DNA from: Aricia agestis | Taxonomy: Eukaryota > Arthropoda > Insecta > Lepidoptera > Lycaenidae | Length of the DNA stretch: 64,000 nucleotides | Direction of reading: 5' to 3' | NCBI RefSeq assembly: GCF_905147365.1 | Contig: NC_056418.1 | Coordinates: 15,995,262 to 16,059,261, forward strand | Shown: in pieces, positions 44,101 through 59,667 of the stretch | How positions within the stretch are numbered: the stretch's first letter is position 1 | Layout of the letters: each line of letters starts with the position of its first letter | Program-made: the position numbers and the translations under genes | The notes under the pieces: model-generated | The model's database searches: none | Seen by the model: the letters and a program-made list of their open reading frames with translations, nothing else | What the model was told of the DNA's origin: nothing

Positions 44101-46494
44101 CCGCGAATTTTCTATAACCGCTAAAAAAGGGGGCCCCCCTATACATGTGACGCTGAAAATCCGCTGTTCCCATCCAAGGTAAGATCTCTAATTTGTTATA
44201 TTGGTGTATTCATGCAGCAGCAGATGTTATCTTGTGGTGTGGTAACGATTCATAGTTTATAAATTTTTAAACTTAATACAGTCCACTAAATTCGCATACA
44301 AACCAGTGTCAAATTACAGCTTTGTAGGTCCTATAACCTGAGAAAAACCGTGGACAGATAGACAGACAGACACCACACATTCCCACCAGGAGATACAGTG
44401 GTGGGAATGTGTGGTGGGCCAAAGACAGACAGACAGACTAACGGACAGACAGACGGACGGACAGACCGAACCAACCGAACTATTAGGGTTCCTTTTTGAC
44501 TACGGAACCCTAAAAAGGGTACCATAAACAATACCTGAGACTTTGTATACAACATTTGAGTTTCTAAGATTACATATCCCGATTTGGATCGCACAAATCG
44601 TACACAATTATTGATTTGTCTTTTTTTATTTGAGGTTATCCCACGAAGCTAAAGTATTAGCTTCATGGGTTATCCTTTCCGATCACATAAATAGTCGTTT
44701 AAAATGGCCGCGACGTGCGGGCCTGGCGTCTAGGGTTGCCAAGCATAATATGGATAAAGTCCGACTTTTAAATGTCCGGCCAAAATAAAAGGGCGTTCGG
44801 CTTTCGATGGCATATAATATATTTTTATAGGAAATTCAAATTTTAGACGACTTTACTTTTAAACAAAAAATACGCGCGATACTGAACTATTTAATATATA
44901 AACTGAGAGTTAGCTTCTCAATAGCAGAGCGCCCGGCCCTTTTGTACCAATTTCCGATTAAGAGTGTGTTCCAACTAACAGCTCAGCGCTTTATTCACAT
45001 GACCTCGTTATGCGCAACGATTCCAGTCGAATCCTAAACTTACACTCCCCGCAACGCAGATCTGATGGAAACGCAGCCTTACTTTGGTTTTTTCCGGCTC
45101 AAGTTTGCTGACATGGCAAGTGGCAAGTGGCAACCCTACTCGGGTTCGCCGTTTCATATAATGCCTAAACGATCGAGATGAGAGCCCCGAATGCCGCTCA
45201 ATATCGCGATTACCACTAAATCGCCGATTTCTGCGCCTGATGGCACTTAATGTGGAGTTTGTTTTTTAATTTTGGAAACATAAAACGTTTTACTAGAAGC
45301 CTGGGTTAAGATTTAGATAGACTATGTTGTTTATATTGCGTGATTGTTAAACAAATAGACACAAGAATGATTATTGTAACATTCAACAACAACAATGCAT
45401 GTTTATAAATTTCACGATAAAAACATAGGGCACGTTGTTTGATAATGATACGGACGAATATTAAAAAAAAAAAAAACATTAAAATCTGTTCATCTGTTTT
45501 AGAGCTACTATGGTACGGATGGTTACGCACGTAGACCTGCCAAGCCAAGACGTTTTCTTTATCGCTTCCTTAGAATCGCCAATTAAAATGTACGGAATTC
45601 ACTGTTGACTGAGTCGAATGTCGACTTTATTTTATCGGTCAATTTCATACAATATATTCATCAGTGACTCTAAGGAAGCTATAAAGAAAACGTCTTGGCT
45701 AAAGGGCAGGTCTACGTGCGTAGCCATCCGTACCATCGTAGCTCTAAAACAGATGAACAGATTTAAATGTTTTGTTTAAAGCTAGAATATTACTCCATCC
45801 AAATAGCCATTACAAATAAATTCGGCGATTGAACAAACCCTACTTCTCTATTTTACTTGCATATAAACCTATTAAGCATGACTGGTGAGACATGATCAAT
45901 ACTTAAGGAGAGTTCTCGGTACTAGATTCTTATTATAATTATGTAATAAAATTAGGTAATTAATTTTTGACCAAATTTCCCTTTAAATAAATGAATCATG
46001 GACACTTAGTAAATTACTATGCGGCCGGCGCGGGGAGCAGCGAGCGCGCGGTATCCATTGCGTTGGCTAAATAATAATTATTTAACTTTAAGCTACATTT
46101 ACTCAGTGATCAATTGATATTATTTTTTCATATTTTTTTTTTGAACTAATATAATAGCCAAATATCACGTCCTCGAGTATTGAACAGGTCTCACCAGTCA
46201 TGCTGTATACCTTTGTCTGCTGCAGTTCTTTAGTTTCATGAAATATACTTAAGAAGCTATATGACGCCCGTTGCATCTAAAATCGTTTATCGCTGCATTT
46301 TCCGGGATAAAAGTATCCTATTTCCTTTCCCGGACTCAAAGTATCTTAATACCTTACAGAAAAATCGGTATATATATACAGACAGACAGACACACGAACT
46401 TATAATATTAGTATCAGTAATGAAACTCACTGGTCTTCGTGATGATCCCATCGTGTCCGTCTTCAAAGTTATACCTCAAGAACTCCGCGTCCAT
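22903..46494 (-). CDS. SLC17-type MFS transporter, gene B (complete, ten exons, divergent paralogue)
   Basis: Exons 46431-46494, 36872-37011, 34932-35111, 34554-34692, 32236-32450, 30031-30180, 27727-27871, 25744-25868, 24226-24348 and 22903-23112 join without a frameshift into 1491 nt (496 residues plus stop), a normal length for SLC17. The product starts MDAEFLRYNFEDGHDG; GVRHIQ precedes TM1, IHDWDRRTQ precedes TM2, and SSTPDKHEA lies in the central loop. It is clearly the same family as gene A but divergent: in TM4 it reads NAQLFAGMSQACLTP, where gene A has CACRVIQGLSQAGCYP, so the TM4 arginine is Gln. It has one N-glycosylation site (NDT) in the first loop instead of four. Its last 18 codons lie inside a MITE. 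Every splice site is intact, so it is probably expressed; transport chemistry may differ. Intron 1 hosts a BEL/Pao element. Confidence 0.9.
23334..23493. repeat. inverted-repeat element
   Basis: AATGCCACTTTATGACATAG pairs with CTATGTCATAAAGTGGCATT; it contains a segment CGAGGAGGTTATATATTCGG also seen near 54120. Gene B intron 9. Confidence 0.7.
24226..24348 (-). CDS. gene B exon 9 (TM11)
   Basis: 123 nt, phase 0 at both ends, acceptor TTTCAG, donor GTGAGT. It encodes ENHSDVTENFASSLLMMTGV, matching the family segment N-H/x-x-D-x-x-x-N-Y/F-A-G/S. Same length as in gene C. Confidence 0.92.
24725..24782. repeat. AT-rich hairpin
   Basis: AATAATATTATGAAGACGAT pairs with ATCGTCTTCATAATATTATT around about 8 bases. 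Confidence 0.7.
25118..25330 (-). repeat. dispersed repeat (same family), 3' part, minus strand
   Basis: It carries CCAAACCACTGGACGGAT and GGGCTGAAATTTGG, the reverse of the segments in the 17916 copy. Gene B intron between exons 8 and 9. Confidence 0.65.
25744..25868 (-). CDS. gene B exon 8 (TM9-TM10)
   Basis: 125 nt, phase 1 to phase 0, acceptor CACCAG, donor GTGAGT. It encodes ALGVCLCLVVTPHLLPGW and then MMMIVSQAFVGLQYSGFL. Exactly the length of its gene C counterpart. Confidence 0.92.
25979..26115 (+). repeat. dispersed repeat with pyrimidine-rich core, 5'-truncated copy
   Basis: Only the 3' part from AAGGCCGGCAACGCACCTGC to the terminal A run. Gene B intron. Confidence 0.8.
26364..26436. 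ncRNA. 34-bp-stem hairpin, miRNA-precursor-like or MITE relic
   Basis: CTTGACCGCTGTAAAGT and GGACCCTCGTAGCATAC on the left arm pair with the right arm with a single mismatch around a 5-base loop. Near-perfect pairing suggests a young inverted repeat or an endo-siRNA/MITE source more than a classic miRNA. Listed as ncRNA only because of its shape; expression is unknown. Confidence 0.25.
26832..27162 (-). repeat. dispersed repeat with pyrimidine-rich core, minus-strand copy
   Basis: Reverse of the family: T run, then GGGGGCAAACGAGCAAACGG, a G/A-rich core, and CTCTCCCACG at the right end. It forms an inverted pair with 27359-27682, about 200 bp apart. Confidence 0.85.
27359..27682 (+). repeat. 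dispersed repeat with pyrimidine-rich core, plus-strand copy
   Basis: Full-length copy facing the 26832 copy, ending about 45 bp from gene B exon 7. The pair could fold into a long double-stranded stem in pre-mRNA. Confidence 0.85.
27727..27871 (-). CDS. gene B exon 7 (TM8)
   Basis: 145 nt, phase 0 to phase 1, acceptor TTTCAG, donor GTAAGT. It encodes SSIQAAFPLATLWLVYTLTA and ends FRKVINGFG, the counterpart of SRKIFNSIG in gene C. It is 12 nt longer than the gene C exon. Confidence 0.92.
27930..28092 (-). mobile_element. LINE 3' UTR fragment
   Basis: It matches the 3' UTR of the 21889-22330 copy (GGGCCCCGTGCGAGTTTTTT, GAACCGGTGGTAGGCA) and ends in a similar A-rich tail about 60 bp upstream of gene B exon 7. 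Confidence 0.75.
29711..29932 (-). mobile_element. SINE family 2, copy b (5' truncated)
   Basis: Shares GGGCACTATAAAATG, the GCACTCTC motif and the GGTTTCAATGAAACCGGCC-like end with the other copies, read on the minus strand. The tRNA-like head is missing. It lies in the gene B intron between exons 6 and 7. Confidence 0.72.
30031..30180 (-). CDS. gene B exon 6 (TM7)
   Basis: 150 nt, phase 0 at both ends, acceptor TTTTAG, donor GTAAGT. It encodes KNLPLPWRRIVRSRNFWGLA and then LTELPALFYS. The P-W-R/K and T-E-L-P motifs are family signatures at the start of the second half. The matching gene C exon is also 150 nt. Confidence 0.93.
30439..30597. repeat. MITE, GATTCCTAGGCAGTTGACGG family
   Basis: GTACCATCGTGGAAATTGAT at the left and AGGAATCAATTTCCTCTACC at the right form terminal inverted repeats. 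Gene B intron 5. Confidence 0.7.
30941..31113 (-). mobile_element. solo LTR of the TRIM-like family
   Basis: A 173-bp copy of the same LTR on the minus strand, same length as LTR1, flanked on both sides by CACC (minus-strand reading), a 4-bp target duplication. It lies in the gene B intron between exons 5 and 6. Confidence 0.88.
31799..32050 (+). repeat. dispersed repeat (GGGGCGAAACGCGCGTCGAGG family), copy 1
   Basis: GACGTTGTTCGTAGAGTC, ATCCTGAGGATGCTCC and GTGTACGCATAGGCAGTGTG are shared with 54352-54612. Family not identified. Gene B intron 5. Confidence 0.7.
32236..32450 (-). CDS. gene B exon 5 (TM5-TM6, central loop)
   Basis: 215 nt, phase 1 to phase 0, acceptor TTCCAG, donor GTATAT. 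It encodes LHLGTIIAFPISGALTRARL, TM6, then SSTPDKHEAVGDKEKE of the central loop. Confidence 0.92.
32497..32669. repeat. inverted-repeat element
   Basis: ATCCGGGTACTGTACGAATA pairs with ATTATTCGTACAGTACCCGG. Small MITE in gene B intron 4, about 45 bp upstream of exon 5. Confidence 0.65.
33717..33792. repeat. degenerate 10-bp tandem repeat
   Basis: Units TACTCACTAG, TACTCACTGG, TACTCTATAG, TACTCTGTAG, TACTCTCCAC in a row: a C/T-rich array with a TACTC core about every 10 bases. Confidence 0.65.
34024..34222. mobile_element. MITE with TAAGGCCGGCCATAGACG ends, copy 1
   Basis: Left TAAGGCCGGCCATAGACGAA, right GTCCGTCTATGGCCGGCCTTA-type end. Shares ACCGCATTTTGCA-type arms with 53636-53866. Gene B intron 4. 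Confidence 0.75.
34554..34692 (-). CDS. gene B exon 4 (TM4)
   Basis: 139 nt, phase 0 to phase 1, donor GTAAGG. It encodes GGWAAAVNAQLFAGMSQAC and then WLLPSERRMF. The W-x-x-P-S-E-R segment is kept, while the TM4 arginine is replaced by Gln. Confidence 0.92.
34932..35111 (-). CDS. gene B exon 3 (TM2-TM3)
   Basis: 180 nt, phase 0 at both ends, donor GTAATA. It encodes IHDWDRRTQGSVLSAFLMGY, homologous to the DW motif exon of gene A. Confidence 0.92.
35660..36175. repeat. element with TTAAGGTGACGC ends and central GC palindrome
   Basis: ATTAAGGTGACGC (about 35677) pairs with GCGCTGTCACCTTAA (about 36153). A perfect short palindrome, GAGGCCGGCCCGGCCTC-like, sits at 36080-36100. Gene B intron 2. 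Confidence 0.5.
36571..36863. repeat. MITE, AAGTGATAATACTTTAGGG family
   Basis: ACAGGGTGTAACAAAACTAA at the left; right end degenerate (TTTATACACCGTGT). It ends only about 9 bp from gene B exon 2, on the intron 2 side. Confidence 0.65.
36872..37011 (-). CDS. gene B exon 2 (TM1)
   Basis: 140 nt with acceptor GTCCAG and donor GTTTGT. It encodes FKLGVRHIQMVYMALCSLAL, the TM1 entry, then GTLRSSTAVAVLAVAD and a loop with one N-D-T sequon. It is much shorter than exon 2 of gene A because the glycosylated loop is reduced. Confidence 0.9.
37102..37356. repeat. left half of a dispersed repeat split by the BEL/Pao element
   Basis: It starts with AAAAACCGGCTAAGTGCGTG and has AGGGTTCCGTA near 37140. 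The right half, ending TACGGAACCCTAAAAA, is at 44306-44517, with the GACAGACAGACGGA tract typical of this repeat. A second copy, with the other arm, starts at about 5796. Confidence 0.75.
37357..37837 (+). repeat. 5' LTR of the BEL/Pao element
   Basis: 481 bp, TG...CA ends. It repeats without visible change at 43825-44305. It contains a GC-rich stretch around 37580-37640 and a short chance minus-strand frame (37502-37705), repeated in the 3' LTR. Confidence 0.95.
37840..37857 (+). promoter_or_regulatory. primer binding site, tRNA-Tyr type
   Basis: TGGTCCTTCGAGCCGGAT starts two bases after the 5' LTR. It is complementary to the 3' end of eukaryotic tRNA-Tyr including CCA, as recalled from the tRNA sequence (acceptor strand complementary to CCTTCGA). 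Confidence 0.85.
37948..43635 (+). CDS. BEL/Pao Gag-Pol polyprotein (1895 residues, uninterrupted)
   Basis: A single frame from ATG (context AAAATGG) to TAA. Gag: DUF1759-like segment about residues 140-220. Two CCHC knuckles follow (C370-C373-H378-C383 and C404-C407-H412-C417), then a C-x2-C-x4-H-x3-H finger. A 60-bp unit repeated three times encodes Pro/Ser-rich 20-residue repeats at about 510-571. Protease region about 630-760, but the catalytic D-S/T-G is not recognisable: at the expected place it reads I-D-P-S-R (D645). Reverse transcriptase: D971 in SADIRQMF and YTDD at 1048-1051. RNase H: ADAS with D1223. Integrase: HHCC zinc site H1528, H1533, C1563, C1566 and DDE residues D1598, D1664, E1718. 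The C-terminal DUF5641-like tail ends VTKLCPLPTQ. It encodes replication of the element, not a host function. Confidence 0.95.
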   Translation: MATTRSHEHADASAKMAGERNLKLAEIKAAAYFQRMQSVFDSIPISTAPTRSSQDFLTNCVTIDSIRAEFISAINNKNELTLILDPNASPDFQQIFAFDDLYNRVKIEVANRSTIESKESVVKSNCNHDNDNNSKIRLPRLELPSFNGDIQNWSIFYENFHNIIHSNNTLSNSEKMQYLLGRLTGHALDLSKGILPTGDNYSLLWSALCDKYNDKRSLAVSYFNQLLKLPVINTATPAALEGFVDKYSTLVSALKQIDITNLAEFMFVHLGLRSLDLETVKCFEMHIRENKEFPTSSELIKFIRDQYRVLSRTNFKNIVKFSSSQNNNNTNSYKTRAATQNKTFKTFVNIQSRYDSPSPYAFNETKSLKCNCCNFDKHQLYQCPKFISLNPFERYTYAKINKLCFNCLSHRHSIVDCNSIKRCRFCSRNHHSLIHFSDSTKQAFANTMTHAEGHNNNLNTPAKPNHNRNNKHIALFSRSPAAAARYNSSLPRASAGAYSHAPRIEARNSPSYSPAYENSAPRINTCNNAPSYSPAYENSAPRINTCNNAPSYSPAYENSPPRVSTRSNSLSLGLRPPAYPPAPASYEEHAPHAYAQTAHVADAPAHFPPARTSKSEDVQQINFASARNNQNISLCVTNTHSEVIDPSRNIYDRLNLPLFSAQNAQVSGLGDVANNPCGLTNLKLISRLNDKVRFDLQPYVVDRITSELPSCKVDISSLSYLKDLPLADNYYYQPGTIDMILGCEVFARILLQRKFSRGSNEPIAIETTLGFLILGKAQTASTDDRAQTFFCNFNCTFENCISRFFDTEELPSDNYLTPAEQECENIFEQTTSRDSNGRYSVALPFKADPASLGESRHIAERRFLSLERRLSVNPLVKREYDKIINEYIEKGYITIVNNNTLNSNQYYVIPHHAVVRGDKLTTKVRMVLNASMKTSSGISLNDILHTGRNLQSDLFRIILNFRLFPVAVSADIRQMFLQVTVKESFRQYQRILYRFNSNEPIQLYQFNRVTFGMTCSPYLAMLVIRQLMNDERSRFPIAVAALEKDAIYTDDVALSFRNTAEAITASKQLIDLFAAGGFDLVKFASNSSNFLGAMPSEARVTDLIDIGSDGNLKILGLQWSPASDNFCFRVTEDDRKCTKRNILSFVARIWDLMGFVAPVTLLAKLIIKSLWESHIEWDDPPPANIISLWNTFVNELPCLQQIIIPRFVGIQPHVTLTIFGCADASERAYGGVVYLHVYCKETRRSMVSLLCAKSRVAPSKTKITLARLELNAALMLSKLISTVQDTYRSRCNVHNTFAFSDSMVTLAWINSTPARWQTYVANRVAHLQENVNPQIFYHIKGTENSADCLSRGLTPNQLVRHPLYYNGPHFAHLPVTEWPLKKFDTSSCVDPPEIKINVLNTNVVERVYPPLYELARRVSSWPKLLRIVILVFRFIKKLPRKFEIQHLNYAELAILRDVQSVHFSEEFKLNLSNSNLPKSFAKLNAYVDEGLFRVGGRLANANLDYDSKHPILLPGKDHVVDLIIDYEHKRNLHTGPGLLLSIMRQKYWIFGARNVIRRRLSKCNLCFKSNPRPQFPLMGDLPACRVRESKPYSHCGTDFAGPIQIIPYRKRGIRSCKAYICLFICLVTRAIHIELVSDLSTATFLNALKRFLSRRGPVSVIYSDCGTNFIGARSHLNALYNLINSPEYNKEYSTVLVENRINWKFNPPQSPHHGGIWESNIKCIKSHLNKIIGNQLLTYEEMSTVLTQIEALLNSRPLSLLSSDPNDPQPLTPAHFLTLTPLKSLQHTDYNNDREHLLQKYQLIDKIVQSFWNRWRVEYLNTLQSRQKWIQKSKSICTGTIVLINTNNIPPLQWPIGIIVKTYPGADGVVRVVDVKTKTGVFRRSVTKLCPLPTQ
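39475..39660 (+). repeat. 60-bp tandem repeat inside gag
   Basis: Three 60-bp units in register; the first two are nearly identical, the third diverged. They keep the frame and encode a 20-residue unit with SPAYENSAPR. Confidence 0.92.
43812..43824 (+). promoter_or_regulatory. polypurine tract of the BEL/Pao element
   Basis: AAGGGGGGGAGGA immediately before the 3' LTR, the expected plus-strand primer for an LTR retrotransposon. Confidence 0.85.
43825..44305 (+). repeat. 3' LTR of the BEL/Pao element
   Basis: 481 bp, same start and end as the 5' LTR and no difference seen by eye. Followed by GTGTC. Confidence 0.95.
44306..44517. repeat. right half of the split dispersed repeat
   Basis: It contains CAGACAGA/GGACAGAC tracts (44345-44465) and ends with the inverted GGTTCC motif. 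A short inverted repeat around 44372-44418 (CACACATTCCCACCA against TGGGAATGTGTGGTG) lies within. Confidence 0.7.
45472..45774. mobile_element. foldback element, arms about 105 bp
   Basis: Left ATCTGTTCATCTGTTTTAGA and GACGTTTTCTTTAT pair with right ATAAAGAAAACGTC and TCTAAAACAGATGAACAGAT; about 85 bp spacer. Gene B intron 1. Confidence 0.8.
46431..46494 (-). CDS. gene B exon 1 (start exon)
   Basis: ATG at 46494 in the good context AACCATGG, then 21 codons plus one base before the donor GTGAGT. It encodes MDAEFLRYNFEDGHDGIITKT. Its phase-1 end plus the GC opening exon 2 gives a Ser codon, the same phase as gene A. It is separated from exon 2 by a 9.4-kb intron; linkage rests on phase and on absence of another candidate, not on a transcript. 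Confidence 0.72.
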
Positions 46495-47460
46495 GGTTGA
46501 CTTCACTGTCACTACATGTACAGTTTCTAGACAAAACAACCTAAGGTATTTGTTTTATTTTGTTTGACTTGCGTAGTTAAATAAATCATATCAAATCAGA
46601 TAAGAAATTGTGATAATAAACCTTAGGATAAGACAGTAAGGTGGAGATTCGCGTGGCGCATTTAGTAGGTAATCTAGTTGTAAATTTTTTGATTTCTGCG
46701 GCGCAGATAAAGGTGTCTTTGCACTTGGCGTACTCCTGTAGGTCGATTCTGGTAAATACTGTTACAACAATATAGCTTAAAAAAAACATCTCAGTGTATC
46801 AAATATATAAAAAGTGTTCACATAAAAATGTGTCAAAATAATATGATACACACTGTGTTGAAGCAGTTATTATAACTTACTAGCTGTCCCGGCAAATGTT
46901 GTTTTACCATAAATGATTTTCCCTGTTTTCCTGCTTTTCTCTTGGAGTTTTTTCTGAATTTTCTTTTGTATAGACCTCACGGAGCCTGAGACCTTTCCAA
47001 CTAATGCGAAACCGTGAAAATCGGTTCGTGCGTTCTGGAGTTATAGCAACAGGAAGGAAAACCCGACTTATTGAAATGAAAACTTCTTTTTGTTGAGCAC
47101 TTTTGTGGGATTGGTAAAAACTGTGAAACTCGCGTCAGATTCTCATGCTGATCGAAAAACGTAAGACGGTTGGAGAGTAGTGTTGTAACATCGAAATCGA
47201 TTAATCGAACAATCGATAGTTTTTTTTTTTCGATTGTCGATATTTTTTAATCGATTGTAAAAGTTTCGATTAATTAAAAAAATTGTTTTTTTAAAAATCG
47301 ATATTCATATAAAATGGCTTAAAAGTTAGTGTATCAGGGCAGGTTACGATGCTCGTCGTAGATTCCCACGACGCGACGACGCATCGTCGTACGACACGAC
47401 GTTGTATCGTGTTTATGTGTCCCGGCCCTTATCGCACTTTAGTGTAAAAATTATTACTAC

Positions 47461-47663
47461 CTAGCTATTTGACCGAGCTTTGCTCGGTATTCGATAAAAC
47501 ACGAATAAAACGACATTTTCTAAAAATTATTCCTAGCTAGATCGATTTATCGCCCCCAAAGCCCCTTTTATACTAAATTTCATGAAAGTCGTTGGTTCGA
47601 TTCCGAGATTCCAATTACATATATATACATATATACAAGAATTGCTCGTTTAAAGATATAAGA
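47461..47663 (-). mobile_element. short non-autonomous Helitron, copy 2
   Basis: Same termini, hairpin and CTAG end as 13454-13595, with about 60 extra internal bases, so copy 1 is an internal-deletion version. The base before TC is A; the base after CTAG is G rather than T. Confidence 0.72.
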
Positions 47664-48251
47664 TAAAGTCTATGTTCAGGTGCGTTAATAAAATCCTTTT
47701 CGCTGCCCTCCGTTCTGTCTGCGCTGGCCCGAAGGCTAAATTCAGACGGCAACGCGACGCGTAGATGCATTTCTAAATTTGTATGGATTTGACAGATTTG
47801 CAAGACCTCTCACGCAATTGAAATCTGTCAATTTAGTACTTTAGAAATGCATCTATTCGTCACTTTGCGGTCTGAAATCTGAATTGACCCCAACGATAGC
47901 GTGGCAGGCCGCAGGGCTGGCAGAATGCCACGAGCCTCCGACCCAAAAAGGTTTCGACTCTGTAATATATTTTTAATAGCGCCTGTTTTATAAATAACAC
48001 GACGATTTTCACTGATAGGGCGCCATCAAACCAATTTGCTACGGCCCCCAGATAGAACTGATAGTAGTTACGCCACTCCAACTTGCGCCAAAAGTTAAAG
48101 TATCATGAGATCATGACTATAATTATTTTATAAAGAAATGATAAAAATAACGTACTATTTAACCCAGGCTTGACTTTAACATTTCGTCAGAGTAATTTAT
48201 ACTAACACAGGAGATAGGTATTGTAGACTATAGGAATAAGGGTTCAATTTT

Positions 48252-48257
48252 TTTATT
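48252..48257 (-). promoter_or_regulatory. candidate polyadenylation signal of gene C
   Basis: AATAAA on the minus strand about 65 nt past the gene C stop, in AT-rich sequence. The distance is usual for a 3' UTR. Confidence 0.5.
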
Positions 48258-48321
48258 TTATTTTAACGATAACAATATAAATATTATATAATAATTATAA
48301 ATATAACAAGTCTTATATAGT

Positions 48322-57457
<9,136 letters not shown>

Positions 57458-57789
57458 CTGGAGAGGAATGGAATGAAAGGCACGGTCAATCTGGCATCAG
57501 TTCCGTCCATCAATCTGTGATTGACGCTAGACTGATTACCGAAAAGTACCATCGAAGAACCTATACACCTCCTTGACTGTCCTGCTCTACTACAGAGCTG
57601 CAGGAGCAGGCACCTTGGTCGCTACGAATACTCATCCGTGGAGGAGGTTCGTGGCACCAACCCCAACCACATCGTTCAATTTATGAGCAGCATTGGGTTG
57701 GGGACGGTTCTCTAGTGCGAAGGAGTCACAATAGATCCTTATGGGTCGCAGTGACATTAGGGCTACAACGACAGCCTTCTTTAAAAAAA

Positions 57790-57955
57790 ACCATCGAGGA
57801 AATCGATTCCTATGCAGTTGACGGACCTACGTCATTCGGTTGGCTTATGTCAATTCAAGGTTAGCTGTGACCTGCAGACTGCAGTCGCATGGGTTGATAT
57901 AACGCGACCAAATTACTTGGGTCCGCCATCTGCCTAGGAATCAATTTCTCTGGTA
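57790..57955. repeat. MITE, GATTCCTAGGCAGTTGACGG family
   Basis: ACCATCGAGGAAATCGATTC to AGGAATCAATTTCTCTGGTA; internal TTGATATAACGCGACCAAAT shared with the other copies. Confidence 0.7.
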
Positions 57956-58167
57956 GCATATAATAAAAAAAATATCAGTCCATCAATCCGTGGGTTAGAC
58001 GTTCAGTTTCCCGGCAATCTTTACCAGATTGATAGTCTGAACTGATGAGAAACTGAGCGTGTAACCTATGTTATTGGGCAATAGGCAATGCCAGGTGCGT
58101 TTGACATTTTAAGTGAGTTTCAAAAAGTAACAGTTGTTCAGCTGCATTTCGGCTGTTTGGATTTTTA

Positions 58168-58204
58168 ACCCCCGACAAAAAAGAGGGGTGTTATAAGTTT
58201 GACG

Positions 58205-58248
<44 letters not shown>

Positions 58249-58545
58249 CGTGGCATCGTAGCATCCAAACGGGTGGACCGATTTTGATCTAGTTTTTTTT
58301 GTTTGAAAGCTGACATGATCGAGAGTGTTTTTAGTTATAATTCATCATTATCAGCCTGCTCAGTGCTGGACAATTAGGGTTTATCTGGTTCATGAAAGGT
58401 CGTTAGCAACTTGTAGTCGTTTGATGGGTTTTACATTTCATTCTAGTTCGTGACATTTGTGAATATACAATATACGTATACACATAATAATGGAAAGTTG
58501 ACCTGGTGCTGCAGCATCGCCTGGTAATCAATAGGATATCCAACT
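58168..58545 (+). repeat. dispersed repeat, copy 2, with CTGT microsatellite
   Basis: Same family as 15577-15975. It includes a (CTGT)n tract at about 58205-58243 where copy 1 has an interrupted version. It ends AATCAATAGGATA and is not followed by the 33-bp minisatellite. Confidence 0.75.
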
Positions 58546-58835
58546 CCTCGCCAACTAAGAGGAGAGGTTTCGTGTTTGGGCGCATTTTAATTGCGACAAC
58601 CAGTAAGAAGTAGATAAAGTATAAACAGTAAATATTTACATGCTGCTGCTGCAGCATCACCTGGATTCTATAGGAATCGAGCTTCGTATGAACCCAAAGT
58701 AAAGGTTTCATGTTTGGGCTCATATTAACGGCCTCATCGAAAAGGACATTGATAGATGGTAATCATGAGAATATGATTCTGTTGATAGGAATTATTCCGC
58801 ACTATAACCAACACAAGTTTAAAAAGTATGAAATA

Positions 58836-59248
58836 AAATTAAATTAAGAAATTAAAAAAAAACCCCGCCAAAACAACTTTAAAAAGTAATGAAATAATAT
58901 TTACTGCATTTAAGTTCAAATAATTCCTGACTTGTGTAAAGTAATATTTTAGTCCATAATTATTGTTGTCAAGGTGTGTCGGGGGACCGCTAAAGTAGAT
59001 GTTTAATTTCACATAACAAGTTTAAGGATCAATTCACAGCAATCTGAATCGGGATAGGTAATCAGCGAGTTGGCGGTTGTAGGTTGTAGTTTACTTGGCG
59101 GTCCCCCGACACACCGTGGCAACAATTATGGACTAAAATATTACTTTACACAAGTTAGGAATTATTTGAACTGAAAGGCAGTAAATATTATTTCATTACT
59201 TTTTAAAGTTGTTTTGGCGGGGTTTTTTTTAAATTTCTTAATTTAATT
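58836..59248. mobile_element. MITE with about 155-bp near-perfect terminal inverted repeats
   Basis: Left arm 58842-58996 (AACCCCGCCAAAACAACTTT ... GGTGTGTCGGGGGACCGC) pairs with right arm 59094-59246 at nearly every base; spacer about 100 bp. Confidence 0.85.
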
Positions 59249-59470
59249 TTTGTATGAAATTCCCACATGGCTTTAGCAGTACACAGGCGGTTATAGTGCG
59301 AATTTCATCACTTCCTACTGTAAGGAATGTTTACTAGTTATAATTTCAAGTATATCATCGAAGTAGCACATTGTAAAAAACATTGGTAAGTCGATAACAA
59401 ATCGACAAAATAATATTATAATAGTTAATTTCCTCATGATGATAAATGACATAAAATTCTTTACACTTAA

Positions 59471-59667
59471 GGGCCAGGCCACAACACTGCGTTGCGGGCT
59501 GCGGCGTCGTATCGCAAAAACAACATCGCACAGAAATGCGATGCGTTGTTACAACGCAAAAATTTCCTTGGGAATGTCGCTGACGCATCGCAAATTTCCA
59601 CGATGCGTTCTGCTGCGTCGTAGATTTATACGATGCGTCGCCGCAACGCATTGTTGTGGCCTGGCCC
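59471..59667. mobile_element. hAT-like MITE, copy 2
   Basis: Same termini and internal sequence as 12394-12599 (GGGCCAGGCCACAACACTGC at the left end). No clear target duplication is visible. Confidence 0.75.

Larger units (their letters stand above)
37357..44305 (+). mobile_element. full-length BEL/Pao LTR retrotransposon
   Basis: 6949-bp element with two 481-bp LTRs that begin TGAAGG and end AAACCA. An 18-base primer site complementary to tRNA-Tyr, a single Gag-Pol frame and a polypurine tract lie between them. The LTRs read as identical in my comparison, so insertion is recent. Flanking 5-mers are GTGCC on the left and GTGTC on the right, a target duplication with one mismatch. It sits in intron 1 of gene B, antisense to the gene, and interrupts an older dispersed repeat (37102-37356 plus 44306-44517). 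No env-like frame is present. Confidence 0.95.
37012..46430. other. gene B intron 1
   Basis: 9.4 kb, dominated by the BEL/Pao element (74% of the intron). The rest holds the split repeat, the foldback 45472-45774, and a GAACCGTACATTTTCC-type repeat near 46265. No conserved exon is visible. Confidence 0.7.
46495..48321. other. spacer between genes C and B
   Basis: 1.8 kb. It must contain the gene B promoter and the gene C 3' end. It holds a dispersed repeat starting CTAGCTGTCCCGGCAAATG at 46880 and the Helitron at 47461-47663. No clear TATA box or initiator could be assigned. Confidence 0.5.
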
